Below, one piece after another: positions 9,128-20,921 of a DNA stretch of 64,000 nt. The position numbers were made by a program, and so were the translations under genes. This stretch comes from Litorilituus sp. (GTDB taxonomy: Bacteria; Pseudomonadota; Gammaproteobacteria; Enterobacterales; Alteromonadaceae): contig JASMAS010000044.1 of the NCBI GenBank assembly GCA_030754235.1, positions 17,009 through 81,008 on the forward strand. The letters are read 5' to 3'. The notes under the pieces are model-generated. The model had not been told where the DNA came from and did no database searches. It was given only the letters and a program-made list of their open reading frames with translations. Position 1 is the first letter of the stretch. Each line of letters begins with the position of its first letter.

Positions 9128-10927
9128 CTAGTTATTTTCAGCGGTATTCGCTTGTTGTAATTGCCACATAGTACTATATTTTCCTCGTTTGGCTAATAAT
9201 TGTTGATGACTGCCCTGCTCTATAATTTTTCCTTCACCCATGACAATAATATTATCACTATCAATAATGGTAGAAAGTCGATGTGCAATCACTAAACTGG
9301 TACGATTTTTAGCGACGTCATTTATCGTAGTTAGAATTGCTTGCTCCGATTGGCTATCAAGAGATGACGTGCCCTCATCAAAGACTAATATTTGTGGATT
9401 TTTTAAAATGGTTCGGGCAATCGCAACTCGTTGTTTTTCACCTCCCGATAGTTTTAAACCGCGTTCACCCACCACAGTGTTCACCCCATCAGGTAAGCTA
9501 TCAATAAACTTAGTAAGGTGTGCCATTTCAATCGCATGCATCACCTGAACTTTATTAGCACTAGGCTTGCCATACTTTATATTAGCAAATAAAGTATCAT
9601 TAAAAAGTACTGTATCTTGGGGAACTACGCCTATATGCGCTCTTAATGAATGCTGGCTGACTTTCGAGATGTTTTGACCATCAATGGTAATACTACCTGA
9701 ATCTACATCATAAAAACGAAATAACAATTTTACTAAGGTAGATTTACCTGAACCACTTTCTCCGACAACAGCAACCTTCTCGCCGCCTTTCACAGTAAAT
9801 GAAATCCCTCTAATAATGGGTCTTTTTTGATTGTAGGCAAAAACGATCTGATTAAAACAAATAGCCGCTTGACCAATTTCAAGGGGGTTTGCCCCGGTAA
9901 TATCTTTTACTTTTGTTGATTTATCGAGTAAGCCAAATAAGTTTTCAATATTCGCTAACGATCCTTTTATTTCCCGATACACAAACCCTAAAAAATTTAA
10001 TGGCATAAAAAGTTGCATCATAAATGCATTTATCAACACAAAATCACCTAAAGTCATCTTACTTTCGCTAACATTAACTGCCGCAAGTGCTAACATACTG
10101 GTCATGGCCATAGCAATAATAAGAGCTTGACCGCCATTTAACACAAAAAGTGATAAACGATTTTTTATTTTTGCCTGCTCCCATAAAGCAAGCTGTGTAT
10201 CATAGGCCTGCGCCTCATAATTTTCATTAGTGAAGTATTTAACGGTTTCATAGTTGAGTAAACTATCAATAGCGCGGGTATTACTTGAAGAGTCAGCTTT
10301 ATTGCTTTCTCTAACAAAGCGGGTTCGCATTTCGGTTGCATAAACCGAATAAGCAATATAAGTAATGATTGAGCCTAACGTAATGAGCGCAAACCAAATA
10401 CCATAGTTGAAGAATAAAATACTGACAACCATCACTATTTCCAACAAGGTAGGCACAATATTAAACACCATAAAACGCATTAGAAAACTAATTCCTGAAG
10501 TGCCTCGGTCAATATCTCGTGATAAAGCTCCCGTTTGTCGATTTAAATGAAAATCTAAATCAAGTGCATGTAAATGGCAAAATACTTTCAAACCAATTCG
10601 ACGGATAGCGCGTTCAGTAACTCGCCCAAAGAGGGTATCGCGCACTTCTGCAAAAACAACAATAGATAATCGTACTAAACCATAAGCAACGACTAACCCC
10701 AAAGGCACAATCAGGGGCTTCATATTGTAAGGGGTGCTGGTAGCTAACGTATCAACGATGTCTTTTAGAATAAAGGGGAGATAGACACTGGCGACTTTAG
10801 TGAGAACTAAACACAGCATCGCAAAAGTAATACGCTTTTTAAATTCAAAAAGATAAGGGACAATCAGTTTAAATGCTTGCCAATTAATCCTATTTACTTC
10901 ATGTTCGGGGTAATTTGAACGGCGCAT
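9128..10927 (-). CDS. ATM1/HMT1-type ABC exporter
   Basis: Half-transporter of about 599 residues, with six membrane helices in the first 310 residues and a C-terminal nucleotide-binding domain. The latter has Walker A GESGSGKST, signature LSGGEKQR, Walker B ILVFDEGTSSLD and the switch histidine in VIAHRLST. The membrane domain (VYLPFILKDIVDTLAT, DRGTSGISFLMRF, LNYETVKYFTNE) matches the ATM1/HMT1 group, which in mitochondria and bacteria exports glutathione-linked or sulfur compounds. I chose the ATG at 10927 (MRRSNYPEHE). An in-frame start at 11038 would add 37 residues read through the ihfA terminator hairpin. No good ribosome binding site precedes 10927, so the exact start is uncertain. 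Confidence 0.88.
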   Translation of the reverse strand: MRRSNYPEHEVNRINWQAFKLIVPYLFEFKKRITFAMLCLVLTKVASVYLPFILKDIVDTLATSTPYNMKPLIVPLGLVVAYGLVRLSIVVFAEVRDTLFGRVTERAIRRIGLKVFCHLHALDLDFHLNRQTGALSRDIDRGTSGISFLMRFMVFNIVPTLLEIVMVVSILFFNYGIWFALITLGSIITYIAYSVYATEMRTRFVRESNKADSSSNTRAIDSLLNYETVKYFTNENYEAQAYDTQLALWEQAKIKNRLSLFVLNGGQALIIAMAMTSMLALAAVNVSESKMTLGDFVLINAFMMQLFMPLNFLGFVYREIKGSLANIENLFGLLDKSTKVKDITGANPLEIGQAAICFNQIVFAYNQKRPIIRGISFTVKGGEKVAVVGESGSGKSTLVKLLFRFYDVDSGSITIDGQNISKVSQHSLRAHIGVVPQDTVLFNDTLFANIKYGKPSANKVQVMHAIEMAHLTKFIDSLPDGVNTVVGERGLKLSGGEKQRVAIARTILKNPQILVFDEGTSSLDSQSEQAILTTINDVAKNRTSLVIAHRLSTIIDSDNIIVMGEGKIIEQGSHQQLLAKRGKYSTMWQLQQANTAENN

Positions 10928-11027
10928 AATGTTAAAATCTATATTTTTGAGGATAGAAAGGTTTAACAGCCACCATAACAAGGGGCTACCCGAAAGCCTT
11001 AGTGAGAATTGATGTGAAGAGTTAAGT

Positions 11028-11058
11028 AAAAAAACCACATTAGCTTAAGCCAAATGTG
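11028..11058 (-). terminator. Intrinsic terminator of the pheST-ihfA operon
   Basis: On the minus strand an inverted repeat (ACCACAT, loop, ATGTGGT) flanked by A and T runs lies 35 bases after the ihfA stop and ends in seven T. It separates ihfA from the ABC exporter gene. Confidence 0.8.
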
Positions 11059-11090
11059 GTTTTTTCTGCCAAACAAATAACCGAAAATGA

Positions 11091-11384
11091 CTAGTCGCTA
11101 TTTCCGTCTTCAACACGACTTTTTAGTTTTTGCCCCGGTCTAAAAGTAACCACTTTACGGGCTGATATGGGAATATCTTCGCCTGTTTTTGGGTTACGCC
11201 CTGGGCGTTCGCTCTTTTGACGCAAATCGAAATTACCAAAACCAGAAAGTTTAACTTGCTCTCCGCTTTCTAATGTTTCGCGAATCTCTTCAAAAAAGAT
11301 TTCAACCATATCTTTTGCGTCGCGCTTGCTCAGCCCAACGTTTTCAAATAAATGTTCTGCTACTTCTGCTTTGGTAAGCGCCAT
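11091..11384 (-). CDS. ihfA: Integration host factor subunit alpha
   Basis: DNA-bending protein of 97 residues of the HU/IHF family. It begins [20 protein letters not shown] and carries the family signature [11 protein letters not shown] followed by the DNA-intercalating arm [14 protein letters not shown] with the conserved proline. The start with ALTKAE and the length identify the alpha subunit rather than beta or HU. It heterodimerises with IhfB and shapes DNA in transcription, replication and recombination. It follows pheT with a 3-base gap, as in enterobacteria, and ends at a clear terminator. Confidence 0.97.
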   Translation of the reverse strand: MALTKAEVAEHLFENVGLSKRDAKDMVEIFFEEIRETLESGEQVKLSGFGNFDLRQKSERPGRNPKTGEDIPISARKVVTFRPGQKLKSRVEDGNSD

Positions 11385-11387
11385 TGC

Positions 11388-13811
11388 TTAGTCCCTCAGT
11401 GTTGCATTTAACTCAGTTTTTAAGGTTTCAACAACTCGATCAATAACATCTGTGATGTCTTTTTCTTCAAGTGTTTTTTCTATATCCTGTAATACAAGGG
11501 CAATTGCAAGACTCTTATATCCATCTTCAATACCTTGACCTTGATATACATCAAACAAGTTTAGATCAATTAAATAATTTCCGCCAACCTTTTCAATAAG
11601 TTGTAACACTTTTTTTGCATCTACGTCGTCTTTAACGACCACAGCCAAGTCACGACGATTTGCAGGAAAGCGAGACACGGCGCAGGCTACAGGCAGCTTT
11701 TGCACCAACACTTGAGATAATAAAAGTTCAAAAACTAAAGTTCTCCCATTTAATCCTAATTTTCTTGATAATTCAGGATGTAAGGCACCAATATAGCCAA
11801 CCAACTGATCATTGATAGTGATTTTCGCGGTTTGACCCGGATGTAAGGAGGCTACTTCAGCTTTTGAAAATTCATAACTATGGGCATTGCAAGTTAATGC
11901 TAATAGCGCTTCAACATCCCCTTTAATGTCATAAAAGTCGGTTGCCAATTTTTCTGTATCCCAATGTTCATCAACACGGTTACCACTAATAACACCAGCA
12001 ATCATATTTTGTTGACGAACGCCATTTTCTGCACTTTCATCTGGGACAAAGCGTAAACCGGTTTCAAATAAACGTACACGGCCTTGCTGACGGTTTTGAT
12101 TATAAGCAACAGACTGTAATAACCCTGTCCACAAACTTAAACGCATCACTGACATTTCTGATGAAATAGGATGTGGCAATGTCATCACAGCTTCTTCTGG
12201 ATGAAGTAAACTTTGAACCTTAGGATCGACAAAGCTGTAGGTGATCGCTTCTTGATAATCACGATTTACAAGGGTTTGTTTTAATTTAGCTAAACTAATA
12301 TTCCCTTCTTTTTGCTCGACCATTTTTAATGTTGCTTGTGGAGAAACATTTGGAATATTGTTATAACCAAATATACGAGCAACCTCTTCAATTAAATCCA
12401 CTTCGATTTTAATATCGAAACGATAGGCCGGCACGATAACTTGCCATGTTTTAGCAGTGCCTTCACCATTGTCATTAACATCAAAACCAAGGCGAGTTAA
12501 TATTTCAGTGACTTTTTCATCACCAATATGATGACCAATACGGCTGTCTAATTTTTCACGGCGTAAAATAACATTGTTAGCTTGAGGGATATTATCGTCA
12601 GACTTAGCTTCAATAATAGGGCCTGCTTGACCACCGACAATATCGAGTAATAATTTGGTAGCACGTTCCATAGCCTGATGTTGCAACGTTGGATCAATTC
12701 CTCGTTCATAACGATGAGAAGCATCAGTATGCAGGCCATATTGACGCGCTTTACCTAAAATAGCCAGTGGTGCAAAAAAAGCACTTTCTAAAAAGATATC
12801 TGTTGACTCATTAGTTACCCCTGAATCAAGCCCGCCAAAAATACCTGCTATTGCTAAGGCTTTGCCTTGTCCATTTTCAGGTGCATCAGCAATCACTAGA
12901 GTCTTATCTTTTAGCGTTACTTTATTTTCATCTAATAAGGTTAATTTTTCATCAGCATACGCAAAACGTACTTTAATACCGCCATCAATTTTTGCTAAAT
13001 CAAAAGCATGCATTGGGTGGCCAAGTTCAAGTAAAACATAGTTTGTCACATCAACCACTGGGTCTATGGCACGTGTGCCACAACGACGTAGCTTTTCAAC
13101 CATCCATAAAGGTGTCTGCGCATTAAGGTTAATTCCTTTAATCACTCGCCCTAAATAACGAGGACATGCTTGCCCTGCTTCAATAGTAATTTCACGAGTA
13201 TCATCAATCGTAGGGGTCACTTTACTAATAGCAGTTTCATTAACAGATTGAGAATTTAATACGCCCACTTCACGTGCTAAACCTTTAATGCCAAGACAAT
13301 CACCACGATTAGCGGTTAAATCAACATCGATAGTGACATCATTTAAATCTAAGTAATCACGTAAACAAGTGCCAACAGGTGCATTTTCAGCCAACTCCAT
13401 AATGCCGTCGGAGCTGTCACTTAGACCAATTTCAGATTCACTACACAACATGCCAAAAGATGGTACACCGCGTAGTTTGGCTTTTTTAATTTTAAAGTTA
13501 CCCGGTAGCACAGCGCCAACAGTTGCAACAGCGACTTTTAAGCCTTGGCGACAGTTTTTTGCCCCACAAACTATATCAACTAACTCGCCGTCACCGAAAT
13601 CACCTAGACTTATTTTGGTAACCTGTAATTTGTCTGCATCTGGGTGTGGACCACACTCAACAACTTCACCAACTATGACACCCGTAAATTCGCCTGCAAC
13701 AGGCTCTACGCCATCGACTTCAAGACCAGCCATGGTAATTTGATGAGCTAACTCATCAGTTGAAAGTGCAGGATTTACCCACTCACGTAACCAAGATTCA
13801 CTAAATTTCAT
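11388..13811 (-). CDS. pheT: Phenylalanyl-tRNA synthetase beta chain
   Basis: Protein of 807 residues, close to the usual 795. Domains in order: an OB-fold tRNA-binding domain (about 40-150, with [18 protein letters not shown]), the B3/B4 editing domain (about 215-390, with the stretch [13 protein letters not shown]), the B5 domain (about 405-480), the catalytic-like core, and the ferredoxin-fold anticodon-binding domain at the C-terminus ([14 protein letters not shown] onward). With PheS it forms the alpha2beta2 enzyme that charges tRNA-Phe in the cytoplasm. The gene is 10 bases after pheS and 3 bases before ihfA. Confidence 0.97.
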   Translation of the reverse strand: MKFSESWLREWVNPALSTDELAHQITMAGLEVDGVEPVAGEFTGVIVGEVVECGPHPDADKLQVTKISLGDFGDGELVDIVCGAKNCRQGLKVAVATVGAVLPGNFKIKKAKLRGVPSFGMLCSESEIGLSDSSDGIMELAENAPVGTCLRDYLDLNDVTIDVDLTANRGDCLGIKGLAREVGVLNSQSVNETAISKVTPTIDDTREITIEAGQACPRYLGRVIKGINLNAQTPLWMVEKLRRCGTRAIDPVVDVTNYVLLELGHPMHAFDLAKIDGGIKVRFAYADEKLTLLDENKVTLKDKTLVIADAPENGQGKALAIAGIFGGLDSGVTNESTDIFLESAFFAPLAILGKARQYGLHTDASHRYERGIDPTLQHQAMERATKLLLDIVGGQAGPIIEAKSDDNIPQANNVILRREKLDSRIGHHIGDEKVTEILTRLGFDVNDNGEGTAKTWQVIVPAYRFDIKIEVDLIEEVARIFGYNNIPNVSPQATLKMVEQKEGNISLAKLKQTLVNRDYQEAITYSFVDPKVQSLLHPEEAVMTLPHPISSEMSVMRLSLWTGLLQSVAYNQNRQQGRVRLFETGLRFVPDESAENGVRQQNMIAGVISGNRVDEHWDTEKLATDFYDIKGDVEALLALTCNAHSYEFSKAEVASLHPGQTAKITINDQLVGYIGALHPELSRKLGLNGRTLVFELLLSQVLVQKLPVACAVSRFPANRRDLAVVVKDDVDAKKVLQLIEKVGGNYLIDLNLFDVYQGQGIEDGYKSLAIALVLQDIEKTLEEKDITDVIDRVVETLKTELNATLRD

Positions 13812-13821
13812 TTGGGGTTTC

Positions 13822-15268
<1,447 letters not shown>

Positions 15269-18200
15269 TTATTGCAATAGTGCCAGTAACGCCTCAACGG
15301 GGTGCCGTGCTTTTAATTCGGTTAAGCGTTTGACCTGAGAGCGACAAGAGAAACCGGTCGCTAAAACTTGCTCTGGTGCTAACGAGGAAAGTTGAGGTTG
15401 CCAACTTAAATCAAAGAGGCTTTTGGAGTTATCAAGGTTTGATTTTTCATGACCGTAAGTACCTGCCATACCACAACAGCCAACATTAACTTTATCAAGT
15501 GTTAAACCAAAGTGTTTAAAAATACTCTGCCACTCATTCTCACTATTAGCTAGCGCTGTTTTTTCTGTGCAATGGGCAAATAACTTAAAAGCTTTACTTT
15601 CGATAGCCAGTGTAGATTTAAATTGGTTATCGGTATTGATGAACGACAGTAACCATTCATGAGCTAACAATACGTTAAAACGCCCTCGCTTATCGCCTAA
15701 TATTTTTTCATATTCATCACGATAGCAAAGCACCATTGAGGCATCCATCCCCAACATTGGTATGTTAAGCTGCGCTAACTCATTTAAAAAGTCACTGGCA
15801 GATTTTGCTGTGCTAGCAAAACGCGATAAGAAGCCTTTTACATGCTGTGCCTTACCGTTAGGTTTAAAAGGCAGCAAAATAGGCTCCATCCCCAACACTT
15901 TGATCAATGCCATCATACTATGCACGGTTTGAGCATCGTAAAATGAAGTAAAAGGATCTTGTACAATCAACACATAACCTTGACATTGCTCTGCAGTTAA
16001 ACCTTTAAGCTTAGCTAAATCAAAGCCTGAAAAACCTGATTTTTTAACTTGCGATTGTAATGTTGGTACACTTAATAAAGGTGTATTTACATAGCCAATA
16101 ACTTTTTCAGAAAACTTATCATAAGCTTTTAAACTTAAAATACTATTAACAAGTTTTGGTGCTTTTGCCAATAATGGCGCAAGAGTTTCTACGTTGGCTA
16201 CTAAATGATCTTTCAATGGTCTTGGATAGCGTGAATGATACAAATTGATAAATCGACTGCGAAAGTCTGGCACATCAACTTTTATTGGACATTGACTGGC
16301 ACAAGCTTTACACGCTAGACAACCTTGCATTGCCTCCATGACTTCATGAGAGAAGTCGCCCCGATGTTCTCCTCGACTAATTTTAAATTTTTCTATCACA
16401 TTGGTGAGTAACTTTTTCACCGACCAATCATTAATCTCTTGCTCTAACGCTAAAACATCAACCCCTTGATTCTCCAATAATCTCAGCCATTCACGCATCA
16501 AGCCAGCACGCCCTTTAGGCGAATGTCGACGATCGCCAGTAACTTTGCTTGAGGGACACATAGGGCTATTGACATCGTAGTTAAAACACAAGCCATTACC
16601 ATTGCAGTCCATAGCCGCAGTAAAAGAAGATTTAACCTCGACAGGAATTTGCCTGTCAAAATAACCGCGCTTAACATCATCAACACTGACCAAAGACTCG
16701 TTTGATTCAATGGGCGTACAAATTTTACCTGGATTCATTTTATTAAGGGGATCAAAAGCAGATTTTATTTTTCTAAGCTCAGTAAATAACTGCTCACCAA
16801 AGAATTCAGGTCCATATTCACTACGATATCCTTTACCATGCTCTCCCCACATTAATCCGCCATACTTAGCGGTGAGTTTAACCACTTCATCAGAAAGTAT
16901 TCTAAGTAACTTCTCTTGTTCTGGATCACACATATCTAATGCAGGGCGAACATGTAGAACACCGGCATCAACATGACCAAACATGCCGTAATGCAAATTG
17001 TAGCTATCAAGTAACATTCTAAACTCAGCAATAAAATCCGCTAAATTTTCCGGCGGTACAGCAGTATCTTCAGCAAAAGCTAAGGGTTTTTGGCTTCCTT
17101 TAGTATTACCCAACAAACCCACTGCTTTTTTTCTCATCGCATAAATTTTATTGATGCTAGATAAATCTGAAGTAACCTGAAAACCAATCACTCCTTTATC
17201 ATCATGGTTGATGGTTTCTTCTAGATTTTCCGTTAATAGGGCCACTTGCTCAGCAAGTGCTTCAATGCTACTCCCATTAAATTCAACAATATTGATACCG
17301 TCCATGCTTTGTCCATCAACATCGGTGATAAGGTCATTGACGCTATGCCAAATAATATCCTTTTTCGCGAGGTTTAACACTTTGCTATCAATGGTTTCAA
17401 CGGATGTCGCCTTGGCATTAACTAAAAATGGCGAATGACGTAAAGCCGAATCAAAGCTGTCATATTTAATATTTATTAACGTTTTCGCTGGACTGATGGG
17501 GGTAATATTTAGTTTTGCCTGACAAACAAAAGCCAATGATCCTTCTGACCCCGTAATTAAGCGACTTAAGTCAACTGTATCCCCTTGATTTTGTAATGTA
17601 TTTTCTAAATCATATCCCGTTAAAAATCGATTTAAGCGTGGAAATTTTTCTAAAATTAGGGCACGATGACCAAGGCAAGAAGCAAGCACCTGTTTGGTGA
17701 TTTTACCGTGAGTACTGTCTTGGTTTGCCAACGCCTGCGCTTGCTCTATAGTCATTGGCTCTGTATTTAAAATATCACCATTAGCCAGCACCGAACTTAA
17801 GCCTAAAACATGATTTGAGGTTTTACCATAAATCAAAGAGCCTTGCCCTGAGGCATCCGTATTGATCATGCCGCCAATAGTGGCGCGATTGGAGGTTGAT
17901 AAATCTGGCGCAAAGAAAAAGCCATAAGGACGTAAAAAGTCATTGAGTTGATCCTTAACGACACCCGATTCAACTTTTACCCACTTTTCTTCAACATTAA
18001 TTTCTAAAACCCTATTCATGTACTTAGATAAGTCAACCACAATGCCCGGTGTTAAACTTTGGCCATTGGTGCCTGTTCCACCACCTCGTGCACTAAACTT
18101 AATTTGACTAAATTTTGCTAAACTGGCTGTTTTGGTTAAGAGGATAATATCTTGCTGACTTCTCGGGTTAACAACTAACTGAGGTAATTGCTGATAAACA

Positions 18201-18337
18201 CTGTTATCGGTTGCTACCGCCAATCGTGCACTGTATTTGGCACTTATGTCACCCGTAAAATTTAAAGACTGTAACCTTTGAACAAAATCATCATATAAAG
18301 CAGGCAAGTGGTTTTTAGCGTTGATGTCAGGAAGCAT
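15269..18337 (-). CDS. ydiJ: YdiJ-type FAD/Fe-S D-2-hydroxyacid dehydrogenase
   Basis: Protein of 1022 residues joining an FAD-linked oxidase to an Fe-S domain, the size and layout of Escherichia coli YdiJ (1018 residues), reported to oxidise D-2-hydroxyglutarate. The PCMH-type FAD-binding domain is near residues 40-290, with RGGGTGTNGQSLTPGIVVDL. The FAD-oxidase C-terminal domain follows to about 550 (VDAGVLHVRP, GEHGKGYRSEYG). A 4Fe-4S motif CLACKACASQCP lies near residue 675. A CCG-type segment (GCCGMAGTYGHE) near 965 is found in the cysteine-rich domain of such dehydrogenases. No signal peptide is visible. I chose the ATG at 18337 (MLPDINAKN); the in-frame TTG four codons upstream is less likely. 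It stands alone on the minus strand. Confidence 0.92.
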   Translation of the reverse strand: MLPDINAKNHLPALYDDFVQRLQSLNFTGDISAKYSARLAVATDNSVYQQLPQLVVNPRSQQDIILLTKTASLAKFSQIKFSARGGGTGTNGQSLTPGIVVDLSKYMNRVLEINVEEKWVKVESGVVKDQLNDFLRPYGFFFAPDLSTSNRATIGGMINTDASGQGSLIYGKTSNHVLGLSSVLANGDILNTEPMTIEQAQALANQDSTHGKITKQVLASCLGHRALILEKFPRLNRFLTGYDLENTLQNQGDTVDLSRLITGSEGSLAFVCQAKLNITPISPAKTLINIKYDSFDSALRHSPFLVNAKATSVETIDSKVLNLAKKDIIWHSVNDLITDVDGQSMDGINIVEFNGSSIEALAEQVALLTENLEETINHDDKGVIGFQVTSDLSSINKIYAMRKKAVGLLGNTKGSQKPLAFAEDTAVPPENLADFIAEFRMLLDSYNLHYGMFGHVDAGVLHVRPALDMCDPEQEKLLRILSDEVVKLTAKYGGLMWGEHGKGYRSEYGPEFFGEQLFTELRKIKSAFDPLNKMNPGKICTPIESNESLVSVDDVKRGYFDRQIPVEVKSSFTAAMDCNGNGLCFNYDVNSPMCPSSKVTGDRRHSPKGRAGLMREWLRLLENQGVDVLALEQEINDWSVKKLLTNVIEKFKISRGEHRGDFSHEVMEAMQGCLACKACASQCPIKVDVPDFRSRFINLYHSRYPRPLKDHLVANVETLAPLLAKAPKLVNSILSLKAYDKFSEKVIGYVNTPLLSVPTLQSQVKKSGFSGFDLAKLKGLTAEQCQGYVLIVQDPFTSFYDAQTVHSMMALIKVLGMEPILLPFKPNGKAQHVKGFLSRFASTAKSASDFLNELAQLNIPMLGMDASMVLCYRDEYEKILGDKRGRFNVLLAHEWLLSFINTDNQFKSTLAIESKAFKLFAHCTEKTALANSENEWQSIFKHFGLTLDKVNVGCCGMAGTYGHEKSNLDNSKSLFDLSWQPQLSSLAPEQVLATGFSCRSQVKRLTELKARHPVEALLALLQ

Positions 18338-18471
18338 AAACAATAGCAAGTAGTTAATGAATAAAATAATGCTGTAATCATATCATGGCAATTTAATTAT
18401 TTTGAGCCTACAAGCCATAAAAAAACTTTATTTTTAAATCAAATTAAATACAATATTTTTAAAAAGTAATA

Positions 18472-18492
18472 AGCCCATTTAGCTAATGGGCT
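18472..18492 (-). terminator. Hairpin after the murQ-namZ pair
   Basis: An 8-base-pair inverted repeat (AGCCCATT, 5-base loop, AATGGGCT) lies 24 bases after the namZ stop and is followed on the minus strand by TATTACTTTTT. The interrupted T run makes it a plausible but not strong terminator. Confidence 0.55.
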
Positions 18493-18515
18493 AGCTTGAC
18501 ATCATAAGCATATGA

Positions 18516-19727
18516 TCACTGTGGATATAATAAATAAGGCGTTCTTATCTTTTGAAATTGAATTAAACCTTGTTGCCAACTTTGCTTGATCATTTTAACC
18601 GATTTGCCCGCAATTATCGCTTTACGTAACTTATCTGTACCACTTAATTTATCCATAAAACGGGCACGTGTAAAAAAGTTAAGGTTATTTTCTTTAAATT
18701 TATTATGCCATTTAATAATAAATTTAAGATCTAAGCCGCGAATTTTACTGTTACGTAAGTCTTGACCTAATAATGCTGCATTCATTAACTTGGGTGAAGT
18801 CGCAGCTCCTTTAATAGCAACAGGCATAAAAGCGAAATTCCCTAACGAGACTTTATCATGACCGATCACCTGAAAAGGAAAGGCTGTGCCTCGGCCAATA
18901 CTGACGGGGGTTGCTTCAAAAAAACCGAGTGAAGGATATAAATTTACTGCAATATCATTAGGTAAATTAGGGCTTGGTTTCACGGGTAACGAATAGCGCA
19001 TACTGCGTTGATAGTTTTGGATACTGACAACGCTAAGCTTTAGCTCCTGTTGAGTATTTAACCACTTTTCCCCTTTAAACATTAGAGCCAATTCGCCGAC
19101 TGTCATACCATGGAGTAGTGGTATTGAATGCATACCCACAAAGGAGGTAAAACCTTTTTCTAAAATAGGACCATCAACAAAAGCACCGTTGGGGTTTGGT
19201 CTGTCTAAGACAATAAATTTTTTCCCTGCATCGGCCGCAGCTTCCATCATAAAATGCATAGAACTGATGTAAGTATAAAATCTCACACCAACATCTTGAA
19301 TATCAAAAATGATCACATCAAGGTTAGCAAGTACCTCCGCAGATGGTTTTCGTTGGTTACCATAAATAGAGATTAATGAAACTCCCGTTTTACTATCTAT
19401 ACTTGAAGAGAACTTTTCTCCAGCATCATAGTTACCGCGAAAACCATGTTCAGGTGCGAAAATAGTTTGTACATTAACCCCTTTTTCAATCAGCATATCA
19501 ACTAAATGTTGATCACCAACCATCGACGTTTGATTAACAACCAAGCCCACTTTTTTATCGGCTAGCATAGGTAAGTATTTTGCTGTTTGCTGCGCACCAG
19601 TAATAATAGTTTTATCATTTACTAGCGTCATTTGAGTTGCTTGAACGGATAAACAAGCAACTAGCGTAAAAGCAAAAATAATGCCTTTACTAATGTAATT
19701 ATTCACAATATTTACCCATATCAACAT
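18516..19727 (-). CDS. namZ: NamZ-type exo-beta-N-acetylmuramidase (DUF1343)
   Basis: Exported protein of about 403 residues of the DUF1343 family. NamZ of Bacillus subtilis, a member, removes terminal MurNAc from peptidoglycan fragments. An N-terminal signal peptide is visible (hydrophobic core IIFAFTLVACLSV, likely cut after Ala-Thr or Gln-Ala). Family motifs follow: APEHGFRGNYDAGEKF, DVIIFDIQDVGVRFYTYIS and VLDRPNPNG, with FPFQVIG later. The adjacent upstream murQ gene, 36 bases away, encodes the enzyme that handles MurNAc-6-phosphate, which supports the muramidase role. The ATG at 19727 has only a weak ribosome binding site; an in-frame GTG eight codons later (VNNYISKG) is an alternative. 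Confidence 0.88.
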   Translation of the reverse strand: MLIWVNIVNNYISKGIIFAFTLVACLSVQATQMTLVNDKTIITGAQQTAKYLPMLADKKVGLVVNQTSMVGDQHLVDMLIEKGVNVQTIFAPEHGFRGNYDAGEKFSSSIDSKTGVSLISIYGNQRKPSAEVLANLDVIIFDIQDVGVRFYTYISSMHFMMEAAADAGKKFIVLDRPNPNGAFVDGPILEKGFTSFVGMHSIPLLHGMTVGELALMFKGEKWLNTQQELKLSVVSIQNYQRSMRYSLPVKPSPNLPNDIAVNLYPSLGFFEATPVSIGRGTAFPFQVIGHDKVSLGNFAFMPVAIKGAATSPKLMNAALLGQDLRNSKIRGLDLKFIIKWHNKFKENNLNFFTRARFMDKLSGTDKLRKAIIAGKSVKMIKQSWQQGLIQFQKIRTPYLLYPQ

Positions 19728-19763
19728 ACAGAATCTTCACAGTTAACTGTTCTTATCGACAGG

Positions 19764-20705
19764 TTATGTCGTTGTTTGTTCAACGGCACTTCTTAAAAAG
19801 CCATTGTTTTTATCAAGTACCGCCTGTGCCTTATCAACACTCAAACCCGATAACACCATCAAGATGGCAAGTTTGGCCTTATTATTTGCCATAGCTAACG
19901 CTTGTTTTGCTACAAGATAATCACACTCTGTCGCTTGCATAACAATATTAGTAGCTCGGGCATACAGTTTTGCATTGCTCGCATTGACATCAACCATTAA
20001 ATTACGATAACTTTTGCCTGAGCGGATCATACTGCCAGTGCTTAACATATTAAGAATAAGCTTTTGTGCTGTGCCAGACTTCATCCGTGTTGAACCGGTT
20101 AACACTTCAGCACCAACCAGCGCACAAATATTAATATCATTAGCTTGCTCAAATGCTTGATTAACACTACAACTGACACCTATCACTCTTGTTCCTATTT
20201 GTTTGCCATAGTTCATTGCGGAAATTACATATGGAGTACGCCCACTAGCGGCTATGCCAACTAGTACATCATTTTTTGATAAGTTAATCGCTTTTAAATC
20301 TTCAACAGCTTGCGCTTGATTATCTTCTGCCCCTTCCACAGCTTTGTATATAGCCCTGTCTCCACCGGCGATAACCCCCATCACTTGCTGATCAGAAACA
20401 CCAAAAGTTGGCGGGCACTCAACAGCATCTAAAACACCTAAACGACCACTAGTGCCGGCACCGATATAAATTAAACGGCCGTGATTTGCAAAAGCGGCAA
20501 CTATTTCTTCTACCCCTTGAGCTATTTGAGGAATACTTTTTTTTACTATTTGTGCAACCTTATGATCTTCATCATTTATTTTTTTCAAAACACCTTGAGC
20601 ATCAAGTAAATCAATCTCTAAGGTATTTGGATTTTGCTCTTCAGTGGCAATCGCCTTTAACTGATCAATCAGTTGTGGTTGCTTTTCTTTTGGCGGTGTA
20701 TTCAT
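19764..20705 (-). CDS. murQ: N-acetylmuramic acid 6-phosphate etherase
   Basis: Cytoplasmic enzyme of 313 residues that splits the lactyl ether of MurNAc-6-phosphate to give GlcNAc-6-phosphate and D-lactate. The SIS sugar-phosphate domain spans about residues 55-220, with IYIGAGTSGRLGVLDAVECPPTFG and IAASGRTPYVISAM. The catalytic Glu lies in DAVECPPTFG. The C-terminal stretch GSTRMKSGTAQKLILNMLST is diagnostic of MurQ. It is the first gene of a two-gene murein-recycling unit with namZ. Neither a MurNAc kinase nor a MurNAc transporter gene is visible nearby. Confidence 0.96.
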   Translation of the reverse strand: MNTPPKEKQPQLIDQLKAIATEEQNPNTLEIDLLDAQGVLKKINDEDHKVAQIVKKSIPQIAQGVEEIVAAFANHGRLIYIGAGTSGRLGVLDAVECPPTFGVSDQQVMGVIAGGDRAIYKAVEGAEDNQAQAVEDLKAINLSKNDVLVGIAASGRTPYVISAMNYGKQIGTRVIGVSCSVNQAFEQANDINICALVGAEVLTGSTRMKSGTAQKLILNMLSTGSMIRSGKSYRNLMVDVNASNAKLYARATNIVMQATECDYLVAKQALAMANNKAKLAILMVLSGLSVDKAQAVLDKNNGFLRSAVEQTTT

Positions 20706-20921
20706 AACTAACCTTAATTTCTTAACTGACTGTTACACATGCAATTTTAAAAGGATAACAGTTAATATCGTTAAAAAATATTATTATATTACAAAGTAAA
20801 AATAACAAAGAGCTTCACTTTTTGATAAAAAATTAATACATTGCCAACAAATACCAAACGGATGCATGATATACTGCCCCTATCCAAGCAGATAATATCT
20901 TATCGAAACAAAAAGTTATCC

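Noticed and set aside
10928..11038. 37-residue N-terminal extension of the ABC exporter
   Set aside because: It would be read through the ihfA terminator hairpin and adds a stretch unlike the family N-terminus.
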